A DNA stretch of 64,000 nucleotides from assembly GCF_021725675.1 (NCBI RefSeq), contig NZ_JAKJPO010000003.1:248001-312000 (forward strand), read 5' to 3'. This document shows positions 51,182 through 60,280 of this stretch, piece by piece. The notes under the pieces were generated by a model. It searched no databases. It was not told the DNA's origin and saw only the letters and a program-made list of their open reading frames with translations. Made by a program: the position numbers and the translations under genes. Each line of letters begins with the position of its first letter. Position 1 is the first letter of the stretch. This stretch comes from Marilutibacter chinensis (GTDB taxonomy: Bacteria > Pseudomonadota > Gammaproteobacteria > Xanthomonadales > Xanthomonadaceae).

Positions 51182-52099
51182 ATGGCCCGATTCGCCGCCG
51201 CCCTACTGTACTTGCTCGCCGCTGCGCTCGGGCGCCTGCCGTGGCCGTGGCTGATGCGGCTCGGCGATGGCGTGGGCGCGCTGTGGCGACGGCTCGACGC
51301 GCGCGAAAGCCGGGTCGCGCGTCGCAACCTCGAACTGGCCTACCCCGACCTGCTGCCCGCCGAGCGTGCGCAATGGCATCGCGAGATCCTGCGCACCACC
51401 GCGCGCCAGGCGCTGGAGACGCTGCGGCTGTGGACGCATCCGCATGCGCGCAACCTGCGCAGCATCCGCGAAACACACGGTACCGCGCTGTTCGATGCGG
51501 CGATCGCCGCCGGCCGCGGCGTCATCGTCGCCGCGCCGCATCACGGCAACTGGGAACTGCTGAACCAGTGGCTGGCCGAACGCACCGCGCTGGCGATCCT
51601 GTACCGGCCGCCGGAGTCGGCGATCGGCGAGGCCTTCCTCAACCGCGTCCGCGCGACCCGCGGCGCGCGGGTCACCCAGATCCGCGCGGAAGGACCGGCG
51701 GTACGCCAGCTGTTCAAGCGGCTGGGCGCCGGCGGCGTGGTCGGCATCCTGCCCGACCAGCAGCCCAAGGCCGGTGACGGCGAGTTCGCGCCGTTCTTCG
51801 GCGTGCAGGCGTTCACGATGACCCTGCTGGGCCGGCTCGCGCACCGTACCGGCGCCACCGTGCTGTTCGCGTGGTGCGAGCGCGTCGACACCCACGCCGA
51901 TGGCCCAGGCTTCGCGCTGCACATCGAAGCCGCGCCTGCGGATATCGCCGCGGCCGACCCGAAGATCGCGGTCGCCGCGCTCAATCGCGCGGTCGAGCAC
52001 ATCGCCCGCCGTGACCCGGCCCAATACCAGTGGACCTACAAACGCTATACCCTCAGGCCGCCGGGCTCGGCGGAGAAGAATCCGTACGCCGAAGGCTGA
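51182..52099 (+). CDS. LpxL/HtrB-family lysophospholipid or lipid A acyltransferase
   Basis: A 305-residue membrane-associated acyltransferase. The N-terminal hydrophobic segment is LYLLAAALGRLPWPWLMRLG; the catalytic HX4E motif is HHGNWE in GVIVAAPHHGNWELL, and GILPDQQPKAGDGEF and YQWTYKRY complete the family pattern. Such enzymes add late acyl chains to lipid A, or act on ornithine/other lipids. Specificity (LpxL vs LpxM or other) cannot be read from the sequence. Confidence 0.92.
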   Translation: MARFAAALLYLLAAALGRLPWPWLMRLGDGVGALWRRLDARESRVARRNLELAYPDLLPAERAQWHREILRTTARQALETLRLWTHPHARNLRSIRETHGTALFDAAIAAGRGVIVAAPHHGNWELLNQWLAERTALAILYRPPESAIGEAFLNRVRATRGARVTQIRAEGPAVRQLFKRLGAGGVVGILPDQQPKAGDGEFAPFFGVQAFTMTLLGRLAHRTGATVLFAWCERVDTHADGPGFALHIEAAPADIAAADPKIAVAALNRAVEHIARRDPAQYQWTYKRYTLRPPGSAEKNPYAEG

Positions 52100-52196
52100 G
52101 GACGCGGCAAACGCGCACGACGGCCCGGACCTGCCGGGAACCGCAGGGAGAAACATGGAACGAAGCACAGGGATCGACACGGGGGAGATCGGCTTG

Positions 52197-53717
52197 ATGA
52201 ATCGGAAATTTGCGTTGCCGGCATTGCTCTGGCTGGCGATGGGGTCGTCCCCTGCGATCGCCGGCGGAGCCGAGGGCCCGGCCGACACCAGGAAGGCCGC
52301 GGCGACGGCCACCCGGGCGGGTACCGAGGCAGGGGAGCTGGCGATGATGAACGGGGTCAGCACGGCCTGGGATCGTTACGTCGAAGCCAGCAACGGCGAC
52401 CCGGCGGAGGCCGTGTCGCTGATGTCGCGCTCGGCGTTGCGGGACAGCGCGTTCACCCGCGATGCGGCGTTGTACGGCTCGATCGAGCAGGTGCGCCGGC
52501 TGCCGTTGAGCAAGCAGTTCGAGGTCTATGTGCTACGGGCGCTGTACGACGCCGACCGCCTGCAGGCGATGGACGCCGGACAGGTGGCCCGCGCGTGCAT
52601 CGAGGCCGAGGTATGCGGGATCGCCTCGCCGGACGAGGGCGAAGCACCGCCACGGCTGACCCATGTGACCCTGGTCGGCGAGGGCCGCGCGATCGGCGAG
52701 CTGGCGCCGCCGACCGGCGAGCAGTACCAGTTCGGCCCCGAGTTCGCATACGAGGACGGCGCGTGGAAGGTGAGCATCGAGACCCAGACGGTCAACGAGT
52801 CGATGCTCCTGAAGCAGCTCGCCACGCAGGCCGGACTGACGGAGCCGCAACTGGTCGAAGCGGCGATCGCCACGATGCTCGAAACCAGAGGCCCGCCGCC
52901 GGCGCTGGCCCTGCTGGAACGGCCGCTGATCGACGACCCGGCGGCACGCACGCGACTGACCGAGAACTGGCCGGACTATTCGGCCACGTTCAAGGCCCGG
53001 GTCCTCGCGGTGGAGAAGAAGGCCGAGCGCGGCGAGGACATGGCGATGTTCCTGTACGGCAGCATGCTGTACCTCGGCAACAGCCCGGAGTTCGTCGACA
53101 AGGATGTGGAACGCGGCCTCGCCCTGCTCGAACGCGCCAGCGAGGCCGGCAACGACAAGGCGGCGCTGCTGGTCGGCGGCCATCTCATGTACGGCGACGA
53201 TCTGCCGGAGGATGCGCCCCCGCCCGCCGAGCGGCTCGCGCGCGCGGCACGGCACATGCGCCGTGCCGCCAACGGCGGCCATGCACAGGCAATGGTCGCG
53301 CTCGGCCTGTTGTACGCCAACGGCGCCGGTGACCTGCCGCGCGACTGCCGCACCGCCGAGAGCTGGCTCGCCCGGGCCGAGGAAGCCGGGATCGAGCACG
53401 CGCGCAACAATCGCGTCTGGGTACTGGCGACATGTCCGATCCCGGAGCAGCGCGATCCGCAGCGTGCGCTGGAACTGGCCGACTTCATGATCCGCAATGC
53501 CGGGACCCTGGCGGCCGGCGAGCTCGACACGGTGGCGGCGGCCTATGCCGCCAATGCCCACTACGACGATGCCGTCGACTACCAGACCCGCGCGATCGCC
53601 GAGCTCGACGACGACCAGACCGAGACGACACGCAAGGAGATGCAGGAGCGCCTCGCCCGCTATGTCCGCCACGAGGACTGGGTGCAGGCCTACAACGTCT
53701 ACGAGACCGCCCGATGA
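52197..53717 (+). CDS. Sel1-repeat exported protein
   Basis: A 506-residue protein. The start MNRKFALPALLWLAMGSSPA was chosen because it gives a normal signal peptide and has GGGGGAG nine bases upstream; an in-frame ATG at 52155 with GGGAG is possible. The C-terminal half contains Sel1/TPR-like repeats (MAMFLYGSMLYLGNSPEFVDK, AALLVGGHLMYGDDL, AMVALGLLYANGAGDLPRDC). Such repeats mediate protein contacts in the periplasm. It is followed by two bPH2 proteins whose starts overlap (ATGA; 11 bases), so an operon is likely. Confidence 0.85.
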   Translation: MNRKFALPALLWLAMGSSPAIAGGAEGPADTRKAAATATRAGTEAGELAMMNGVSTAWDRYVEASNGDPAEAVSLMSRSALRDSAFTRDAALYGSIEQVRRLPLSKQFEVYVLRALYDADRLQAMDAGQVARACIEAEVCGIASPDEGEAPPRLTHVTLVGEGRAIGELAPPTGEQYQFGPEFAYEDGAWKVSIETQTVNESMLLKQLATQAGLTEPQLVEAAIATMLETRGPPPALALLERPLIDDPAARTRLTENWPDYSATFKARVLAVEKKAERGEDMAMFLYGSMLYLGNSPEFVDKDVERGLALLERASEAGNDKAALLVGGHLMYGDDLPEDAPPPAERLARAARHMRRAANGGHAQAMVALGLLYANGAGDLPRDCRTAESWLARAEEAGIEHARNNRVWVLATCPIPEQRDPQRALELADFMIRNAGTLAAGELDTVAAAYAANAHYDDAVDYQTRAIAELDDDQTETTRKEMQERLARYVRHEDWVQAYNVYETAR

Positions 53718-54247
53718 TCGACATCCCGCCCAGCGACGTCGCCCCGATCGACAGGCCGCCGGCGGACTGGAACCCGTTGCCCGCCCGTGCCCGCCCGCTG
53801 TTCCTGCTCGGCGGCGCGCTGTCGATGGGCGTGATCGGCGCCGTCGGCGGGGTGGTCGCCGGGCTGGTCGCCAGCAGCGAGATCCACACGTTCGGCCGGC
53901 TGCCGTTGACGGTCGCGATCGCCGCGACACTCACGCTGCTGACGTCGTCGTTCGGGCTCTGGATCGGTTACAAGAGCCACCGCTACACCCGGTGGCGGCT
54001 CGACGAGGAAGGCCTGGCGGTGCATCGCGGCAAGCTGTGGCAGCGCGAGACGCGGGTGCCCGCCACTCGAGTGCAGCACCTCGACCTCCGCCGCGGCCCG
54101 CTGCAGCGCCGGCGTGACCTCGCCACTCTGATCGTGCATACCGCCGGCACCGCGCACAGCTCGGTCAGCATCCCCAACCTCGACCTCGGCGACGCCGAGA
54201 TCCTGCGCGACCGCCTCGGCCGCCAGATCGATCGCGATGACGACTGA
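53714..54247 (+). CDS. bPH2 (DUF304/YdbS-like) membrane protein
   Basis: A 177-residue protein with two membrane helices (PLFLLGGALSMGVIGAVGGV and VAIAATLTLLTSSFGLWIGY) followed by a bacterial PH domain 2 (RWRLDEEGLAVHRGKLWQRE, RVPATRVQHLDLRRGPLQRR). Start overlaps the Sel1 gene stop; its end overlaps the next gene. Together with the next protein it resembles YdbS-YdbT of Bacillus, which help resist envelope stress or bacteriocins there. Confidence 0.9.
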   Translation: MIDIPPSDVAPIDRPPADWNPLPARARPLFLLGGALSMGVIGAVGGVVAGLVASSEIHTFGRLPLTVAIAATLTLLTSSFGLWIGYKSHRYTRWRLDEEGLAVHRGKLWQRETRVPATRVQHLDLRRGPLQRRRDLATLIVHTAGTAHSSVSIPNLDLGDAEILRDRLGRQIDRDDD

Positions 54248-55802
54248 ACAGACGCCGCCGCCAGGCCCGGATGCGCACCCGGACACCAGTACGGAAGCGA
54301 CCGCGCCCGCCACCGCGCAGGACGCCGACCGCCGCCTGCATCCGATGTCGTGGCTGTTCGTGCTGGCGCAGCAACTGAAATCGTTCGTGCTGCCGATCAT
54401 CGCCCTGCTGATCTTCGGCCGGCGCGGCGACAGCACCTACGAACTGTGGGGACTGGTCGGCGTCGGTGCGCTGGTGCTGGTGTCGCTGTGGCAGTACTTC
54501 ACCTACCGCTACGGCGTGATCGACGACGCGCTGGTCGTGCGCAGCGGCCGGCTCGAACGCAGCCTGCGTGTGATCCCGTTCGCGCGCATCCACAACGTCG
54601 CCCTGCAGCAGACCCTGCTGCACCGCCTGTTCGGCGTTGCCGAGGTGCGGCTGGAATCCGCCGGAGGACAGAAGCCGGAGGCGGAGATGCGGGTGCTCAA
54701 GCTCGACGATGCGCTGGCGCTGGAGGCGCTGATCCGCCGCCGCGGACGCGCTGCCGAGCCCGGTGCCGAGGCGGGCGAGCCGCAGGCGCCGCCGCTGCTG
54801 GCGCTGCCGCCCGGCGAACTGGTGCGTCTGGGCCTGATCTCCAACCGCGGGATGGTCGTGGTCGCCGCGGCGGCAGCGGCGATGACCCAGTTCGGTCCCG
54901 GCGATGCGCTGGAGAATTACCTGGAGCGACAGGCCGAACAGGACCTGCGGCTGGCCGCCGGCTGGGCCGACAACCATCACCTGGGCCCGGCCGAGTACGC
55001 GGTCGGTGCGATCGCACTGCTGCTCGCGCTGCTGGTACTGGTGCGGCTGCTGTCGGTGGCCCTGTCGCTGTTGCAGTTCTACGGCTTCACCCTCAGCGAA
55101 CAGGGCCGACGGCTGACCGTCGAGCGCGGCCTGCTGGCGCGCTGGCGCACCAGCGCGTCGCGTCGCCGCATCCAGGCCTGGACGCTGCGCGAGGGACTGC
55201 TGCACCGCCTGTTCCGCCGCCGCAGCCTGGATGTCGACACCGCGGTGTCGGAGAACGGACAGCAACAGCGCGCGCTGCGCGAACTGGCGCCGGTCGCGAC
55301 ACCGGCCACCTGCGATGCGCTGATCGATCACCTGCTGCCGAAGGCGGGGTGGACCTCGCTGAGCTGGCAGCCGGTGCCGGGGGTGGCATGGTGGCGGCTG
55401 TTCCTGCCCGGGCTGCCGGTCACCCTGGTGCTGGCCGCGATCGCCTACTGGCGCTTCGGCCCCTGGGGGCTGCTGGTCCTGCTGTGGCTGCCCTGGGCCG
55501 CGTTCAAGGCGCGCCAGCGCGCGCGACGGATCGGCTATGCCGTCAGCGATGAACTGGTCGCGGTACGCGAGGGCTGGTGGAGCCGGCACTGGCGTTTCGC
55601 CGAGATCGACAAGCTGCAGGCGCTGCGCCTGGTGCGTACGCCGCTGGACCGCCATTTCGGTACCGCGATGCTGAAACTGGACACCGCCGGGGCCGGGGCG
55701 ATGGCGCCGCCGCTGCGGATCCGCTTCCTGCCCGAAGACGACGCCCGCGCACTGTACGAACGGCTGGCGCGGGCCCTCGCGCGGCGTCCGCTTCGCTGGT
55801 AG
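54237..55802 (+). CDS. multi-bPH2 (YdbT-like) membrane protein
   Basis: A 521-residue inner-membrane protein overlapping the preceding gene by 11 bases. Three bPH2-type units are visible, each with a YxYGVxDDALVVRSGRL-like strand set and RIHNVALQQTLLHRLFG-like helix (units near residues 95-165, 285-360 and 435-515), separated by pairs of membrane helices. Partner of the shorter protein; role inferred from family only. Confidence 0.92.
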   Translation: MTTEQTPPPGPDAHPDTSTEATAPATAQDADRRLHPMSWLFVLAQQLKSFVLPIIALLIFGRRGDSTYELWGLVGVGALVLVSLWQYFTYRYGVIDDALVVRSGRLERSLRVIPFARIHNVALQQTLLHRLFGVAEVRLESAGGQKPEAEMRVLKLDDALALEALIRRRGRAAEPGAEAGEPQAPPLLALPPGELVRLGLISNRGMVVVAAAAAAMTQFGPGDALENYLERQAEQDLRLAAGWADNHHLGPAEYAVGAIALLLALLVLVRLLSVALSLLQFYGFTLSEQGRRLTVERGLLARWRTSASRRRIQAWTLREGLLHRLFRRRSLDVDTAVSENGQQQRALRELAPVATPATCDALIDHLLPKAGWTSLSWQPVPGVAWWRLFLPGLPVTLVLAAIAYWRFGPWGLLVLLWLPWAAFKARQRARRIGYAVSDELVAVREGWWSRHWRFAEIDKLQALRLVRTPLDRHFGTAMLKLDTAGAGAMAPPLRIRFLPEDDARALYERLARALARRPLRW

Positions 55803-55973
55803 CCGCGCCGGAGGCCGTGGCCGGCTTCGTTCCGTGCCGGCCTCGGAATCGTGGAGACGATCGGAGCGACGGGGCTTCCGGCCGTGGCTTTTTCAGCGGA
55901 TCCGCAGGGCGACAGCGGCACCCTGCTCTCCCCGGCCCGTGGTGAAGAAACGGTCCAGACCTTCCGACCTGTC

Positions 55974-56975
55974 TCAGTCCTTGCCCCGCAGCGCGCGCCG
56001 CAACCGCGTCCGCAGGTCGCGGGCGCGGCGACGCCAGGCCGGTACCGGCCGTACCGCGATCGCGTGCGCGCGCGGCACGAGCACCTCGTCGATCAGCGAG
56101 CGCCAGCGGGCGACGGTCGCCGCATCGGCGAACGCGGCACCACGCCCGAGGCCGTTGTCGACCATCGCCCGGTACAGCTCCGGCTCGTCGAGCAGGCGCC
56201 CGATCGCGGCGACCGCGGCCTCCGGGCCGTCCACCTCGATGAAATCCAGCGGTCCCTCGCGCAGCTCGCGGTAGCCCGACTCCGGTCCGAGCAGCGCGGG
56301 CACTCCGGCCAGCCAGGCATTGAACAGCTTCCAGGCCGGCTTGTTGCGCACCAGCCGGGCGCCGCTGGGGCGGATCGCCAGCAGCAGGTCGACGCTGCGG
56401 AAGTCGTGGTAGTCCGGCGCCGCCCCGTTCCCGTCATGCACGTGACAGCGGAATTCCAGGCCGTGGCGGGCCAGAAATTCCTGCCATGCCGCATCGCCGA
56501 AGCCCGGGTGCAGGTTCTGCGGTGTGCCCGGATACAGGATCGTGCGCGGGCGCTGACCACGGGACGGATCGCGCGGACGCAGGCCCGGCTGCGACCAGTG
56601 CGGAATGTGCAGCGCGCGCCGGCCGTCCGCCGATCCGGCGTTCTGCACCACCTCGATGTCGGCGAAGCCGACCGGGTGACGGTCGCTGCGCACCGCCACC
56701 AGCAGTGCGCGGCTGCCCCGCTGCCGGCATCGGCGCCAGAGCGCGCGTTTGTCGCCGGCATAGAACAGCACCGGTCCGGTCGCGGGCACGTCGTTGTCGA
56801 GCCGCACGTCGAGTCCGGCCGCACGCAGTCGCAGGAAGCTCAGCACGATCCAGTAGTGTTCGCCGAGCACCAGTCGCTGCGGATGCGCATCCGGGTCGAG
56901 CGCACGCCAGGCAGCGAGCGCCGCGTCCGGCACGTCGAGGAAGAAGGTCGTCGGGAACGTGTCGGCGGTCGGCAT
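55974..56975 (-). CDS. glycosyltransferase-like protein, envelope polysaccharide related
   Basis: A 333-residue protein starting MPTADTFPTTFFLDVPDAAL. GT-B-type features: ARLVRNKPAWKLFNAWLAGVP, PALLGPESGYRELR and an aspartate/glutamate loop FIEVDGPEAAVAAI. No signal peptide. It is divergent from another putative glycosyltransferase 150 bases away; substrates unknown. The ATG was set by similarity to normal domain length; no convincing ribosome-binding site. Confidence 0.75.
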   Translation of the reverse strand: MPTADTFPTTFFLDVPDAALAAWRALDPDAHPQRLVLGEHYWIVLSFLRLRAAGLDVRLDNDVPATGPVLFYAGDKRALWRRCRQRGSRALLVAVRSDRHPVGFADIEVVQNAGSADGRRALHIPHWSQPGLRPRDPSRGQRPRTILYPGTPQNLHPGFGDAAWQEFLARHGLEFRCHVHDGNGAAPDYHDFRSVDLLLAIRPSGARLVRNKPAWKLFNAWLAGVPALLGPESGYRELREGPLDFIEVDGPEAAVAAIGRLLDEPELYRAMVDNGLGRGAAFADAATVARWRSLIDEVLVPRAHAIAVRPVPAWRRRARDLRTRLRRALRGKD

Positions 56976-57123
56976 CGGAATGCGGGAAGTGGGACGCAGC
57001 CACGGATTCACGGCGGCGATGCCATGCCGGCTGCAATGTTTGCGTGGATGATAGCGGGCTGGCGACGCGGCATGCCCGCCGCCACGGACGACAGCGGACA
57101 GAACACAGGAGACCGTCACCCTC

Positions 57124-58218
57124 ATGCCGACCCCCACGCCGACGTCCGGCCGCGCGGCGCCGGCCCGCGACGACAGCGATGCCCGCGGCGAAGGCGCTAC
57201 CGGCCGCATCGTCTTCGTGCCGGTGTCCGGCGGCCCCGGCAGCGGCGAGGTGCAGCGCTGCCGGCTGCTGGCCGATGCGTTGGCCAGCGCACATCCCGGA
57301 CTCGAGCCGCACTTCCTGCTCGCCGAGGGCACTCCGCCGCTGCCGTGGCCGACCACCGTGCTCGGCGCGTCGCCGACGCGGGCGGTCGCCGAGGTCGTGG
57401 CGGCGATCGCCACGCTGCAGCCGGCTGTCGTCGTGTTCGACGGCAACACCCGGGTCGCCGCACTCGAGGCCGCACGCCGTGCCGGTGCCCGCGTGGTGCT
57501 GGTCAGCTCGCGTCCGAGCGCGCGCGATCGCGGCTTCCGCTGGCGACGGATGGCGCGCCTCGACGAGCATTGGCTGGTCGGCGCCGACCTGATGAATGAA
57601 CGCGGCCTGCGCGAGCGGCTCGGCCGCTGGCGCCATCCGCAGGTCGAGGTGCGGCGGTTCGCCACCCTGTTCACGCCGCCGGCGGCGCTGGAACCGGTGC
57701 TGCACCGGCTTGGCCTGGCCCAGCCCTACGCGGTCGTCTGCCACGGTGGCGGCCGCCACCTGCTCGGCGGACGCAGCGCGGCCGGGCTGTTCGCCGAGAT
57801 CGCCTCCGCCAGCGCCCATGCCGGCCTGGCGACGCTGGCGGTGGCGGCGCCGGCGCGATCGCCCGCGCTGCAGGTCGATGCGCTGCCCAACGCCGAGCTG
57901 ATGGCGGTGCTGGCCGGTGCCGAGGCCGCCCTGCTCGGCGGCGGCAGCCTGCTGGTGCAGGCGCTGGCGTTGGGCACCCCGGTGCTGGCGCTGCCGCTGC
58001 AGGCCGAGCAGGCCGCACGCGTCGGCTGGCTGGAGGACGCCGGCGCGGTGATGCGCGCCGACCCCACGGCCGACGCCGGCGAACTCGCCGCCGCGCTGCG
58101 CGCGCTGGCCGACAGCGACTCGACGCGTGCGCGCCTGCGCGACAACGCCCGCGGTCTCGGCCTGGGCAACGGCCTGCCGGCCGCGGTCGAGGCGCTGGCC
58201 ACGCTGGCGGTACGCTGA
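57124..58218 (+). CDS. GT-B glycosyltransferase, MurG/GT28-like
   Basis: A 364-residue protein with AGGAGA before its ATG. An N-terminal glycine loop (VFVPVSGGPGSGEVQRCRLL), a middle linker (LFTPPAALEPVLHRLG) and a C-terminal nucleotide-sugar binding half (AEAALLGGGSLLVQALALGTPVLALP) match GT-B enzymes of the MurG/GT28 type. Likely part of surface-glycan synthesis with its two neighbours; it converges with the ArnT-like gene. Confidence 0.8.
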   Translation: MPTPTPTSGRAAPARDDSDARGEGATGRIVFVPVSGGPGSGEVQRCRLLADALASAHPGLEPHFLLAEGTPPLPWPTTVLGASPTRAVAEVVAAIATLQPAVVVFDGNTRVAALEAARRAGARVVLVSSRPSARDRGFRWRRMARLDEHWLVGADLMNERGLRERLGRWRHPQVEVRRFATLFTPPAALEPVLHRLGLAQPYAVVCHGGGRHLLGGRSAAGLFAEIASASAHAGLATLAVAAPARSPALQVDALPNAELMAVLAGAEAALLGGGSLLVQALALGTPVLALPLQAEQAARVGWLEDAGAVMRADPTADAGELAAALRALADSDSTRARLRDNARGLGLGNGLPAAVEALATLAVR

Positions 58219-58239
58219 AGCGCCGCCGCCCGGCGCCCG

Positions 58240-59991
58240 TCAGTCCTCCAGCTCGTCCTCGCCGCCGCGCCAGGTCGCCGGGTCGAGCTCGGGCGGGGTA
58301 CAGCCCGGCACCACCGCCGAGGCGTCGATCAGCCACCAACTGCGCCGGTTCGCGGTACCGACCTCGATCGCCCGGCTGGCGTCGACGCACGGCCCCATCA
58401 CCGCCTGCAGGATCAGCACCCTGCGCGAGGTATCCGCCTGCAACCAGTCGATCGCGCCGGCCAACTGCACGTGCGGCGGCTGGGTGAAGCCCCAGTCCAC
58501 CGCCGGACGGTCGGCCTGCAGGAGGTTTTGCTCCTTCCAGCCCACCAGGCCGAGCTCGGCATCCGGGCCGATCATCGCTCCAGCCTTCGTCATCACCTCG
58601 CTCGCCGAAGACGATGGATTCATCAACGGATAGCCGAGCACGCCGTACAGCACCCACAGCCCGGCCAGGCCGGCCACCGTGCCGTGCGCGCCACGGCGCG
58701 GCCCGAACCACAGCAGCGTGCCGGCGAACCAGACGCCGATCGCCAGCAACAGCCAGGTCGCCTGCGTCACGGCGACGGCGTCGAAGCCGCGATCCTCGAC
58801 CAGCCTGCGCTCGAACCCGGGCTCGCCCAGCCACATCGCAATGCCGGCCCCGAGCGTGGCCAGCGCCAGCAGCGCGCCGAAGGCGAACGCCAGCCGCGGC
58901 GGCCACAGCTTCCTCAGCAGACCCGGCAGCAGCGGCGCCAGCGCCAGGCAGGCCATCGGCAACGCCGGCATGATGTAGACATCGCGCTTGCCCTGCGGAA
59001 TCGAGAAGAACACCAGGATCAGCAGCCACCACGCCAGCGGCAGCAGGTAGCGCGCATCGCGCCGCTTCAGCCGCCGCCACCAGGCCGGCAGCGCCCACGG
59101 CAACGCCAGCATCGGCGGCAGCCACATCGTCAGGACCACGCCGAGGTGGTACCACGGCGGCTGGTGGTGGTCCCAGCTCTTCGCGTAGCGGTTCGCGGTC
59201 TGGTTGAACAGGATGTCGTCGAGATAGGCGCGATAGGCGGGGTCGGGATGCCCGAGCGCGGCGGTCACCATCGGCCCCAGCCACAACGAGGCGGCGGCCG
59301 CGAACGCGACCGGCCCCAGCCACCAGCGCGGATCGCGGACCTGCTGACGCACCCGCGGCCAGCCGGCCAGCGCCGCCGCGGCCGCCGGCAGCAGCATCAG
59401 CAGCGCGAGCGCGCCGACGCCCTTGGTGATCGTGCCCAGGCCGGCGGCGAACCAGCCGAGCCACCACCAGCGCCAGCCGTCGCCCAGCAGGACATGGCGC
59501 AGCAGGCCGTAGTTGGCCAGGGTGATGTAGAAGGTGACCAGCGGGTCGATCTGGGCCTTCTTGGCCTGGTAGGTGAACTGCACCGCGAACAGCAGCGCCC
59601 AGCCCGCATAGAGGCCGACCTTGCGTGTCCACAACCGCTTGCCGAGATCGGTCACGCACCACAGCGTGCCCAGCGCCGCCAGCAGCGACGGCAGCAGGAA
59701 GGCCAGCCGCCAGTTGCCGAAGACGCTGTAGAACGCCGCCTGCAACCACATCAGCATCGGCGGCTTGTCCGAGTACAGCTCGCTGCCGCGATGCGGGAAC
59801 AGCCAGTCGCCGCTCTCGACCATCTGCTTGGCGACCAGGGCGAAGCGCGGCTCGTCGGCAGGCCATGGATCACGCAGGCCGAGGCCGGCGCCGAGCACCA
59901 GCACGGCGGTGATCCAGAACAGGGTGGTGGCGTTGAACCAGGGCGCGCGGCGGAAGCCGCTGGAACGGGCGAGCGTCGTCATGGCCGGCAT
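58240..59991 (-). CDS. ArnT-like (GT83/PMT) membrane glycosyltransferase
   Basis: A 583-residue polytopic protein with a dolichyl-phosphate-mannose type fold: first loop DPWPADEPRFALVAKQMVES containing the Asp/Glu catalytic pair, then YSDKPPMLMWLQAAFYSVF and about a dozen membrane helices. Family members transfer a sugar (for ArnT, L-Ara4N) from undecaprenyl phosphate to lipid A or protein. No arn operon genes are adjacent, so the donor sugar is uncertain. Start choice between 59991 and 59982 is open. Confidence 0.9.
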   Translation of the reverse strand: MPAMTTLARSSGFRRAPWFNATTLFWITAVLVLGAGLGLRDPWPADEPRFALVAKQMVESGDWLFPHRGSELYSDKPPMLMWLQAAFYSVFGNWRLAFLLPSLLAALGTLWCVTDLGKRLWTRKVGLYAGWALLFAVQFTYQAKKAQIDPLVTFYITLANYGLLRHVLLGDGWRWWWLGWFAAGLGTITKGVGALALLMLLPAAAAALAGWPRVRQQVRDPRWWLGPVAFAAAASLWLGPMVTAALGHPDPAYRAYLDDILFNQTANRYAKSWDHHQPPWYHLGVVLTMWLPPMLALPWALPAWWRRLKRRDARYLLPLAWWLLILVFFSIPQGKRDVYIMPALPMACLALAPLLPGLLRKLWPPRLAFAFGALLALATLGAGIAMWLGEPGFERRLVEDRGFDAVAVTQATWLLLAIGVWFAGTLLWFGPRRGAHGTVAGLAGLWVLYGVLGYPLMNPSSSASEVMTKAGAMIGPDAELGLVGWKEQNLLQADRPAVDWGFTQPPHVQLAGAIDWLQADTSRRVLILQAVMGPCVDASRAIEVGTANRRSWWLIDASAVVPGCTPPELDPATWRGGEDELED

Positions 59992-60069
59992 GATACGGGC
60001 AGACGTCACGCTGTTTGTCGGAGAACCGTTGCCGTGCAGCCGTTCTACGGACTTTTTGACCCGGTCCCC

Positions 60070-60253
60070 GCAGGAGCGGCGTAAGCCGCGATCCCCGGGC
60101 TGCGCCCGGGAACCCCCAAAGTTTGCTTCGCAAACCATGGGCCCCGCCGTTGCGCCTCCACACCCCCCATTCGCACCTTCGGTGCGAATCGCCCCCTGAC
60201 TCAGGGGGCATGACCCCATGACCACATGCCGCAGGAGCGGCTTGCGCCGCTGC
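60070..60253. repeat. cluster of REP-like and other palindromes
   Basis: Five palindromes in 190 bases between the ArnT-like gene and rsmB: GCAGGAGCGGCGTAAGCCGC (60070-60089), CCCGGGCTGCGCCCGGG, TTTGCTTCGCAAA (60122-60134), ATTCGCACCTTCGGTGCGAAT (60169-60189) with CCCCCTGACTCAGGGGG (60192-60208), and GCAGGAGCGGCTTGCGCCGC (60231-60250). The first and last are the same repeat seen near 12.1-12.3 kb. Confidence 0.8.
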
Positions 60254-60280
60254 TACCGGCTCATGCCGTTCGACAAGCCT

